A stretch of DNA of 64,000 nucleotides from the NCBI GenBank assembly GCA_900660155.1, contig CABFPE010000610.1:103176-167175 (forward strand), read 5' to 3'. The notes below the pieces were generated by a model, which ran no database searches, was not told where the DNA came from, and saw only the letters and a program-made list of their open reading frames with translations. This document shows positions 48,731 through 58,735 of this stretch, one piece after another. The stretch comes from Hofstenia miamia (Eukaryota; Xenacoelomorpha; Acoela; Hofsteniidae). Each line of letters starts with the position of its first letter. Position 1 is the stretch's first letter. A program made the position numbers and the translations under genes.

Positions 48731-50018
48731 TACTAAAGGCGTGAGAAATTGTATGTGGTGAGTAATTTATTACATAAAAGTTAAAGGAAATCCATACTAT
48801 ACTATACAATAAAAAAACTGCAAAGGTGTTGTTATAATATCAGTTTAATGGGATTTAGTTATCAGCTAAAACTACTGAAAGCTTGGTGTGTGATATTCGA
48901 ATGAACGCAACAGTTGTTGTTTCAACGTCAGTTTTACATCATCAATGTTTTGCATAATTTCATTGATTTTTATAAAAAGATATGCTTTTGATTTCTACTG
49001 CATTGCTGTCTTCAAAAATGCGGTAGACGACATGCAGACCATTCCAAAAGAAAAATAATTATCGAGAAAATGGATTAGTGATATACCGCGATTTAATTTG
49101 AAACTTTCAAGGACCATTATTATATATTCAAAACAATTTTAAGGGTGATTTCTCTAACAAAAATGATAACTGCAATTTTGCTAATAATTTTCAAAAATTG
49201 AGGTGAGCAAAATAACCAGGTGGCACACTTTTCTGGAATGCTGAATTTTAGTAAATCAGTTTTGTCGTGCAACGATTACGGTACATTGATGTGTGCCTAT
49301 GGCTTTTCGCTGCCGGTGACTAAAAATATCTCACGGTTAACGATTACTTGGTCAGAGAGAAATCGCTGAATTTTTGTCTTTCATTTAACACTACTCTATA
49401 AGGTATCAAAAATAATATATTTAACTAAATATTAAACTCATCAATTTTAAATCAACTGAAATTTAAAATTTCCTTTTTTCAAAATTTTCCTCGCAGTTAT
49501 TTGCCAGTTTTACTTTAAGATCACAATAATGATCTCTGCTTATAAGTGGACGTATTATTTATAATGCATGATATTGAGTTGGTAAATCAGAGTTTGAGAA
49601 GTGAGCTAGACGAAGAAATTTGTGAGTTGTAGACTAGCGCTGTTTTGTAAATTGCTTCGATGAATATCACCGAACGAATATTTAACTCTGCAGGCCATCC
49701 CTTCACTTTTGCTTGTTTAATTTATTTATTACATTCTTGTTTTCTTAACATGTAGCTCTACACAATTTGAATTTTTACGGTTATACTCTGCTGTGACTAT
49801 CGATAATTTATGGTTTCGGAAAGCGATTAAGGACATTTAGTTCACATAGATATATCCATTAAGTTTACAATACTCTAAAATCATGTATTATGGACACAAA
49901 CAAGTCATATTCTACACATCTCGTAGCTATGTTATGATCCTTTTAAGCCTATCGTAAACAAATTCTGAATACCTAAGCAATCTCACCAAAAATTCAAAAT
50001 TTAATGTACATTTTTCAG

Positions 50019-50235
50019 ATCGGGTGAATGGTGTTGCTATATGTATATAGTAAAGGCCTACGGAACTTCAATTTATGGAATATTACCCAAGTGTTCAGAC
50101 AGTCGAACATGCGGATTATCAGAATTAAAGGTAACCGAGACTTACTGTGATGGGCAAAATTTGCCTAATACATGTGATTCACTCTGTCATAGAAACTTGT
50201 TTTCAGCAACAAAATTTCTTTCGTTTTATTATTGA
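50019..50235 (+). CDS. Candidate cysteine-rich exon of an unrecognised gene
   Basis: After a strong acceptor (ACATTTTTCAG, ending at 50018) one frame stays open for 71 codons to a TGA at 50233-50235. It encodes GEWCCYMYIVKAYG, then ILPKCSDSRTCG, then YCDGQNLPNTCDSLC. The seven cysteines are spaced C-C-x(18)-C-x(5)-C-x(12)-C-x(7)-C-x(3)-C, with a C...C..N-like ending (CDSLCHRN). That loosely recalls the second half of Ly6/uPAR three-finger domains of secreted or GPI-anchored proteins. A donor (AAG|GTAACC, 50130) inside the frame offers a shorter internal exon. GC content is above the surroundings. No partner exon with a signal peptide was found, so the gene, or even its existence, is uncertain. 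Confidence 0.38.
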
Positions 50236-51225
50236 GCGAACAATTCAAATTTCAAAACACTGTATGGTTGGAATTATAACTTTTCAAATTTGGTGAATAT
50301 TGATTCAAATCTTAAAAAATTATGCAAAATTCAGTTTAGTTGACATTGTCCGGCAAGTTAATTAATGCATGAGATCATAAACTAGCCAAGTTTGCGATTC
50401 CCAAATCTGAAAATTATAGACATTTACAAAATCGTGATTTTTTAACATTAACTATTTTTTTTAAAGTTTTCTAAATTGGACCAAGTTTAGAGTTGCGAAA
50501 TATAACATTTAGCGTTTGATTACGTTGTTTCTGAACTGGCGGTAGAAATTTTTGCTTTTTTTCGAATTTAATTATAATGATGAATTCCATTCAGTTAGTA
50601 AATACTGATCCAAGGCCATGCGAAGGGCAACCGAAATCATTTAGTTCTCAATAACCTTGCGAAATCCTCTGATAGAATCAATTTATCAAATAGAGGCGTT
50701 CCGCATTAATGCAGTTCCTTTCCTTTATTATACGACTTTAGCATATTTTAAAGCATTCATCTTAAAACGTATCATCAATTCTTACATATCACGGGTACTG
50801 GTTGCAATATTATTTGGTTGAAACAATAATTTGTAATGGTTGATTCATAGATAGTTTTCGATGTTTGATTATCAACACTGTTTCAGTTAAAGCCATTAAA
50901 AACAAAATTTTATAGTACGCTTCTTTCAGTTGATTGGTTCAAGAGTATGCTATTTTATTTATTTAAAAAAGTATGTTTTGCGATGCCAGAATTTTGGTCG
51001 CATTGGACTTTGTCCAGGCGAATTTAGTTTTCTGATGTTAATTGCTCCATGTGGTCTCCCGCTTAAATTGTATAAAAGAATATTCCGAACTCTTTGATTC
51101 AAGTTTTTCTAATTTATGGTCCCAGTCCGATGTTAGGCGCTCATTAGATTTGGATCAGAAAGTTTTTTGGGATTGAACGATCACGCAGAATCCTAATCAC
51201 AACCTCGCAACAAGTGGCGATATAT

Positions 51226-51829
51226 AGTACCGCTCATAAGTATTGATACACTCGTCTTCACAATTTGTGTCTGCAATGATTACCACAGTAACTTTGATTT
51301 TTAACACTAGGCTCAATTTTGGTATTGTGAATTCAAATTTAATGTAATTATTTAATCAAAAATATAGTTTTCTTCTTATTCCTCTGTAAAAGGGCATCCT
51401 AAAAACTTTCTCAATAAATATGCATGCTATGTTAATTATAGTGAAAGAACCGAATTCAGGGGTTAACATTTATTTTATTCTAAAATTTTTGCATCAATGC
51501 ATTCCTTTGTCTCAAATTTTGCTAAAATCCCATTATTTGATTCGATTTACATCAAGATTAATGATGTTTTAGTATGATTTTGACTTATACTGATTCTTAA
51601 TATTTTTATCCTGAATTCGATCTTTTCACTGTAATATACATAGCATGTAAATATATATGGAAATTGTTTTTAGGCTACCACTTCGCACTTCGCAGGGGAA
51701 TAACAGAAAAACTAAATTTCTGATTAAAAGATTACATGAAAATTAAAATTGACGATGCCAAAATTGAGGCTACTTCTAAATATCAAAGTTTTTATGAAGA
51801 TGAGTATATCAATACTTATGAGCTGTACT
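51226..51829. mobile_element. Tc1-type MITE with long inverted repeats
   Basis: The left end is AGTACCGCTCATAAGTATTG. The right end on the other strand is AGTACAGCTCATAAGTATTG. The pairing continues with small gaps for roughly 100 bases (ATACACTCGTCTTCA / ATATACTCATCTTCA; AACTTTGAT.TTT; GGCTCAATTTTGG / GCCTCAATTTTGG). It sits in a TA-rich flank (TATATA on the left, TATA on the right). The terminus type and TA context fit Tc1/mariner. No transposase remains in the roughly 400-bp interior. Confidence 0.85.
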
Positions 51830-52894
51830 TATAAGATCATCTATTTGTGATTCTGATGGCAAACTCGCTTTAAAATTTTTAGTCTTATTTACCACAGATA
51901 ATATGCTCTGTAAAATCAAATATGTCCTGTGTCATTTGAAACTTTGAATTCTTATGAGAGACCAACATTTTTACAATTGATTCTTTAAAATATATCAATA
52001 CAATACTCACCCTCAATTGAGAAAAAGTTCCAATTTTTGTTTTAAATTGGAAAATGGAGAATTACTATTTTCGTTTTTAATTTAAAAATTGGTAACAGAT
52101 GAAAGTACAAAATCGTAATTAGCAAAAATAAAAATTATTAATTGAAATCACAATTCTTCTACCTAAGACTCTGCATGGGATGTATTTTTAAAAAACAGTT
52201 TTTCGTTAAGGTGACTTTCTCTTGTAAAGTTACTGTCTTCAGTTGGTTGTGTTGCAATTAAAACAGTTTACTTCCAGCGAAGCACAGAAACTGTTAAAAT
52301 ACAGGATATCCTGGTTTGTCACTTTGAAAACTCTTCTCATTGAGGTAATTCCAGATACCGTTTGCTGAATTTTATTTTCTAAATTACACTTAAATTCCTC
52401 GTATTTACTGTTTATTTTTCTTAAAAAGTAGAGTTTTGCTGTAAATCTCTGCTTTTAATTAAAAAATTGCATCGTTAGGAATCAAGTAATTCAGATGCTC
52501 TCAACAAGAGATTAGTAATTTGTGGAATGGAGAGCTTTTAGAACACTCCTCGTCGCTGATTGCAGGTGCTTGTACTTTTCGTTGTTTTAACCAGCCACAT
52601 CTTAATCGAAAAAACTGGTTTTGAGATTTATGTCATTAATGAGAATTTTAGAGTTGCAAATGTTTGATTTTTTTGTAGTTATAGAGTGCCAATTTCAAAA
52701 ATTTGAAGCGGATTGCAGGCCAACCCTAACTCGCTAATGCCCGTTTTGGGTTAAGAACCCACTAATACGAGTTATATTTGAAAATTGTCAATAGCAAGTA
52801 ATATTGTCAAAAAACACAAATGGCTAAGAGGTATTTAAAATTATACTTCATTTTTTGTTCATCTATTATATTATATATATATATATATATATAT

Positions 52895-52996
52895 NNNNNN
52901 NNNNNNNNNNNNNNNNNNNNNNNNNNNNNNNNNNNNNNNNNNNNNNNNNNNNNNNNNNNNNNNNNNNNNNNNNNNNNNNNNNNNNNNNNNNNNNNN
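52895..52996. other. Assembly gap (102 N) inside a TA microsatellite
   Basis: TA runs at 52869-52894 and 52997-53007 flank the N block. Confidence 1.
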
Positions 52997-54429
52997 TATA
53001 TATATATTTTGATTCCTTAGCTTAGAATCTCAGCTTCTTTAACTAAGGGATCACGTCTAGTCAATCGTTCTATAACAGATATTTGAGTTTATGCAATTTA
53101 CTTTTCACAAAAGAAGATAGTTTCAATATATGTTTAACATTATCAAAATTTTATGACCCCGATGGGAGAGCGACCTTTACTACTCACAAATTGTTTTTTT
53201 GAATCGCATTTTCATGATTACAAATTGAAAGAATTTTATGTTAATTAATAAAAATTTGTATGCATAAAAGATTAGATTTTATATCCATTTTTTCTAAATA
53301 TATTTATTTTTCAACATTGCGAATTTCTTTTCACAGAGCCTGGAATGCACTATCTGAATGTTTCTAGTTAATTTCATTCCCTCTATTTTTAATTATCTTT
53401 ACATTTAATTTGACCCATTTCCTATTACCATTTCCATTACTCTCTCATTGCTCTGACGCATGAATTTTGATCTCTTACTGAAAAACTAAAAATGAAATGC
53501 ACTCATATTTTTATCCTATTAAATTTTCCATATTTATATTTTTTATTCTTATCGTGAAAGAAACAGAATCTAATATTGTATGTGTATTCTAGCAGTACAC
53601 TCTTATTTCTTTTTTTATTTTCACACATATTTAGTACTTCTTCATTTCCTCGTAACTTTTTACATCCTTAAAAAGTTAACTCTACCATGGAACATCTTGA
53701 ATGAGGAGAAAATTTGTTGGTATGTTCCAAGAGTGAAGTATTTAAGCCTATAACATTTGAATACCAGCACAACTGTAAACAAGAACCAGTCCCAAATTTC
53801 AATATTGGTGCAATTGTAAAATGGTTGTATTGTGATACTTTCATCTCAAAAAGAGTTGTATTATTATCAAGTAATATACTTTTTTATATAACCAATGATC
53901 TCAGAATGCATTTGAATAATTTGCATGACTGCTATATTAATTTTTGAAATTCACTTCTAGGAATGAAATGCTTTAACAATACGTAGGTTTTTCATTAAAT
54001 GCTATTTTATTCTGTTTACTGTGATTGATTATTCCTTTACTCATCGTCCTGAAATTGTGATGCCTCTTCTTTTCAAGTGCTTTTATTTTTTCTTCACGTG
54101 TTATGTGCTATTTCGAGGAACTCTTCAGTCGCGTACACTTTCAGACAGGCGTCACCACTTCTTCCTTTCTGTGTTGCTTCCAGATTTTATGAAACAAGCA
54201 TTCATTTTGGAAGGTGAAGGAAACACTAACTCTATTCGATCAGTGCCAAATTTGTTACTGTAGAACATTTGAAATATGATTCTGTGTTACAAGGTAGTGT
54301 CTAGTATTTACTAGACCTAACTTAGGAATTAGTTTCGGGCAAATTAATCAGGGCACCTCTTTTGAAACATCATCTTTACAATCACATTTAGGAGACATAT
54401 GTTCATTTGCAAACTTTTATTGTTATAAG

Positions 54430-54735
54430 ATTCTAAAAACCCTCTTCCAAAATTCAGTATTTTCGCAACATAGCCTGCACGGCCTCCATGTAGTTCTGCA
54501 ACTCGCCGAGACATACTGGCACATACATAGACGACCAATTCTTGAATTTCTGCATCAATGTTCCAGATATATTGAAAAGTCATATCAATTCCTGCCGTAT
54601 CTTTTTGTGAGCCGTATAATGTATCTTGCCTTTAGAACTCCCAGGGAATTATCTATAATTTTCATATCAGCGCTATGCTGTGGTCAGTCCAAAATCGGAA
54701 TATGGTACTATTCAATGCGGAAAGCATGTGTTGAG
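54430..54735 (-). pseudogene. Tc1-like transposase C-terminal relic
   Basis: On the - strand, LD*PQHSADMKIID followed by NSLGVLKARY (about 54680-54620) corresponds to the Tc1 signature W-P..S-P-D-L-N-P-I-E-N-L-W-G..K. The Trp codon is now TGA and the catalytic Glu position reads Asp. One frame over, YGSQKDTAGID leads into IWNIDAEIQELVV, then ASMSRRVAELHGGRAGYV (54590-54450). This matches the family tail: I...W..I......LV.SM.RR...V....G..T.Y. A frameshift and stops show it is dead. The N-terminal two thirds were not recognised. Confidence 0.72.
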
Positions 54736-57559
54736 CCAAACAATATAATTATTTTATTTATACATTTTATATCATAGAAATGTCTGTCGATTTTCTTATT
54801 CCACAAAATTTCATCTATTAGAGCTGGGCGCCAGCCGGCTGAGCCGCCGCCGGAAAATTTGGACGGCTGAGCCGATTGATAACTAAAACTATATCAATCC
54901 AAACGAAATGTGTCATAAAAAGGAAACCGCATTAATGTCTTTGACCTTTAACATTGATTGTAGTTATGTCTTATTAATCAGATTGTCTGTAAGCGCATGA
55001 TGAGCCTTTTTGCAGATGGATAGTTTCACAATGCTGCTTGCATCATTTACGGTTTTTACTGGGCTGTAGACCTTATATCGTTTCTATTTGAAATATTATA
55101 CACTAATTCTTATCTGACGACAGCGCCCACCTATATCAACTATGAGGATGATTTTTCAAAAAGTGTATAGATTTCTGGATTATTTGTCCGACATGTCATA
55201 TAGAATAGTATGGGACTTGTGCCTAGCCTCAGAAAAATAGTTAATTATTTTAGTGTTTTTAAATGTCTATGGCCATTTTTGGAAATTGCATAATGGGTCA
55301 AAAGCATATAATGGGGTCTTAGAACCATAAATTCGAGATTGGTAGTAAGTATTTAGAAACCAATTATGCACTTATTACCCGCGTTCTTGAAGTGAGTCAT
55401 GCTCAGCTCTCCCATATCAAATGTAGCAAGGAAAACTTTTTTTTACCAAATTTTAATCAAATAAATTAAATTCTAGTAAATCCTGGTTTCACACGTTTCT
55501 ACTTTACAAAAGTTATCCGATAATTTTCTTATTTAATCTTGCATTTGTTTACCATAGATTTTTATAGTTTAAAACAAATAATTTTTTAATGCGATGTATT
55601 TGCACGCTTTATAACTGCTTAAGGTGTTCGTTTCCACTACTCTAGTTAACCATGGGTAACATTTCAAAGCCATTCAATTAATAAATGCTTTGTAAATGTT
55701 TCACTACAACAATTCACAGGTGGTAAGTTTTTCACGCCGTCGTTTTATTGTTTAGTATTGTTGCGTTTTGCTTTGCTTTAAGTTTCTAATTCTTTATTGC
55801 ATGTAAAGTTTTTCTCTTTGTACCAAGCAACTTCCAAATAGTCGAAATAAGTTTTTTGTGCATTTCTTTGCAAAAGTTAAATGTTTTTATCGAAGTTAGC
55901 ATCGATTCAAAATATATTTATTTGTTTGTTTGGTGAATATTAACTATTTGTTATTATAGTTTAGATAGTATCAGTAATCCAAGAATAACTGATTTTTTGA
56001 TATTTTAACTCAACTAATTTATTGATACATTATGAATTTTTTGAAAAACGTTAAAATACTCCTAGCTCTGAAAATTTTCTCCCTACAGCGCATTTTAGTA
56101 GCAAAAATTATTTAGTTCTTAATTAATAACTTCCTTACTAATTGTAAGAACGGGACATTAAGGAACGAATTCGAATACAATGGGAAACCCCAAGTCATTT
56201 TCACATGTTATTTACTTAAAATTATTTGGTAATATTCACACGCAGCTGTTGGCGTCAAATAACCTTGAAAGTGGAAACTTTTATTAAATATTTAAATAAT
56301 GCGGATTATGAATGATTTACTATATACATTTATGCATTTTGTGAATATTACTTAGCACTACAATATGTCTGTTAATTGTCATTTCAATAGGATGCAGACG
56401 ACTGTTTTGTGATATTTTAGCACATATTTTGGCAACGCAGACGAGCGTATATATCTAGCCAAGTTACGTCGATATGATTAACTTTTCATTTAGCCTTCTA
56501 ACTTTCGCAATTAAATTTTCATCATTTTCAGAATATCAATCCCGAGTTTTATTAGGTGAACTGAAAATATATACAGATCTCCGCATTGGGTCGCTCTCTC
56601 AAGATTCATTTGACAGGCTTCAGTAATTCTGCAGTTAGGAAGGACAAGTTATGCCTAATTCAATTCGATTCAAATGGTTATGTATAGACTGTCAGTTGAA
56701 AAGTACATTGTTTTTTAGCTTGTTTTAAGCCCTTAGATTTTTTAATGTTTTGGGATGATCTTCCACCTAGAATGCACACCAGAATTAATGCAAAAAAGCT
56801 TTTTCTCGGAGCGAGATCACAATAGCTTTCAACTTTGTGATCAAGATGATGGTGGAAATTTGCCAGAAAACTAATTTCCGAAATTAATGATTTTTTAATA
56901 AAAAATATTTATCTTCTAAAATCAGTTTTGATATAAGTACTGGCAATTTTGTAGCAAAGAAAATTGCTATTGTCTAAACTTTTACCAGTGACCTTTTCTG
57001 CCCGCTATCATCGATATTGAAAAATAACAATTGGAACTCATAAAACACGAAATAATGGGAAATAATATTTCCTTTCAAATGTTGTAAGGAAATTAGAAAA
57101 TGTCGATTTCGTTGTTGCGGTTTCTATCCCTTTAAAGCAAGATTCCGACTGCATATTGTACCTGGCCATTTCCTTCCTTGATTTGCATTAATTGCTATTG
57201 GTATCCAGTAGCTTCCCTATTTACTGAGAACAATCTGTGCGCAGCTATTCACATTTTTGGAGTTTGTTTGTGTAATTGTGTAATTGTTTTATTTCTCTTA
57301 CAGTTAATTAATGAAATTACAGACTAACAATGACGCAAATCGCGGCTGTATTATGTTTTAATTATTATTTAATGTGACAATAGATAAAAACTCGATACTA
57401 AAACTTCTTGAGCGAAACATTTTCTGCTAATTCAACCAAATATTCTTCACATTTCCAATTATGCTACTTTAATTTCATCTGTAAAAGTCAATGGACTATA
57501 GTATACTTAAAACGAGTTTTATATGCATTTTGTCACATGATATAAAAAAATTACGATTT
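54736..57559. other. Region between the convergent genes; nothing firm
   Basis: AT-rich apart from a short GC-rich patch at 54821-54870 (GAGCTGGGCGCCAGCCGGC, GAGCCGCCGCCGG) of unknown nature. No exon on either strand was recognised. Confidence 0.5.
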
Positions 57560-57565
57560 TTTATT
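57560..57565 (-). promoter_or_regulatory. Polyadenylation signal of the EF-hand gene
   Basis: AATAAA on the - strand, 113 bp past the stop codon at 57679. It is the first canonical hexamer after the stop and gives a plausibly short 3' untranslated region. Confidence 0.7.
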
Positions 57566-57678
57566 TAAAAATATAATATAAACATTTCTACTAAAAGTTA
57601 CACAAAATTTATAACAGCTTATTGCAACAAATTGGAATTCAACCATTGCCAAATTAATCTAAATGCCCACAATAACAC

Positions 57679-57974
57679 TCATTGTTTTTTGTTTCGCGTT
57701 TTCAATCCGGTTGTGAGATAATGTTTCAATTCGCTGCGATCGAGGGCGCCATCGCGGTCGAGATCTGCGATGCTCAATGCTTCTGTACGCCGTTCTCGAA
57801 TTTCTTCTGCTGTAACTGCTTCGATAATTCCAGTTTTATCTCGCGACTCCGCCGCTATTATATCTCGAACTAGACCATCCAATTCCGCCCCATTTAACCT
57901 ACCATTCGCGTCTTGGTCGTAATGTAGTAAAATTTCTTCTATAGATTGCGATGTATAGCCATTGACCCAAGGGT
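57679..57974 (-). CDS. Calbindin/calretinin-like gene, terminal exon: EF-hands 5 and 6
   Basis: Two leading bases and 97 codons plus TAA. The protein opens PWVNGYTSQSIEEILLHY and carries loop DQDANGRLNGAE followed by LDGLVRDII, a helical linker (TAEEIRERRTEAL), and loop DLDRDGALDRSE followed by LKHYL. It ends in a lysine/arginine-rich tail. Both loops have acidic residues at positions 1, 3 and 12 and Gly at 6, so both should bind calcium. The acceptor is GTTTAG (57975-57980). The two leading bases AC complete Asn with the A that ends the upstream exon. In calbindin-type proteins these are EF-hands 5 and 6, and the last hand is often defective in vertebrate members, but not here. Likely a cytosolic calcium buffer or sensor. 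Confidence 0.93.
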
Positions 57975-58529
57975 CTAAACACGTATTATGCTACATAATT
58001 CTTATATTCTTATATATAATGACACAGTTTGAATATATGTCAGCTTCAACGACCATTTTCTTTGAAGCCACTAAGATTTTAGCATCGGTATCAATGGTAA
58101 TTTATCAATGTCAGAAATGCAACGACTTTGCAAGAAAATGTGCGTTTGCGAGGATATTCTTTTACTTCTCATCTTACATATTCCGAGTTCAATATTTTTG
58201 CACTTAAAAAAAATGCATGGTCATTATTCCAGCAATTGTTTATGCACGGTTAATCATTATGCATTATCAATACAAGTTTTTAAATTTAAGTGTTCAATTT
58301 TGCCTAATGTGGCCCAAGATTGTAAGAGTACTCGCAAGGATTCCCGCTTTTTACATTTGAAACAATTCGATTCTAAATTAAGAATTATAATTGAGGCGTT
58401 CTTGTTGAAATTCTTCTCGCTTTGAGGGTTCATGAAATGAGTTTTTGTCATTAGTTGTGCATTTAGATTTGTTTGTGATTTAACTACATGCATCTACTTT
58501 TTATCGTGATATTGATAAATAATTCTTAC
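57975..58529 (-). other. Intron of the EF-hand gene
   Basis: 555 bp between donor GTAAGA (58529 downward) and acceptor GTTTAG. The open frames on either strand inside it are not supported as exons. Confidence 0.9.
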
Positions 58530-58735
58530 TTTGAGAAGAGTAACGGTTGAGAAAGTTTTCTTCTACCGGCAGAAGTCTTATCATTTCGCTAAGATCAAAC
58601 TTGCCGTTGTTGTCTGCGTCATATTTCGCGATCAGAGCACGCATCGTTGATGATAATAGGGTGTCGTCGATTTCGTCAATCTCCATCGCTGAGTGAATGT
58701 AGTCGCGGACGAACTGTTTGAATTCTGATTCTTCT
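58530..58735 (-). CDS. Calbindin/calretinin-like gene, internal exon: end of EF-hand 3 and EF-hand 4
   Basis: One leading base, 68 codons and one trailing base. It starts EESEFKQFVRDYI (exiting helix of EF-hand 3), has a linker, and carries EF-hand loop DADNNGKFDLSE followed by MIRLLPVEENFLNRY. The last motif is the conserved L-S-E-M..L-L-P-V-.-E-N-F-L segment that follows EF-hand 4 in calbindin D28k and calretinin, which fixes the family. The loop is fully canonical. The acceptor is TATTTAG (58736-58737) and the donor is GTAAGA below 58530. Both joins keep the frame: Gly across the upstream junction and Asn across the downstream one. Confidence 0.94.

Noticed and set aside
58108-58493. Open frames on both strands in the short intron of the EF-hand gene
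   Set aside because: The phase-matched exons on either side splice cleanly across them, and they show no EF-hand motif.
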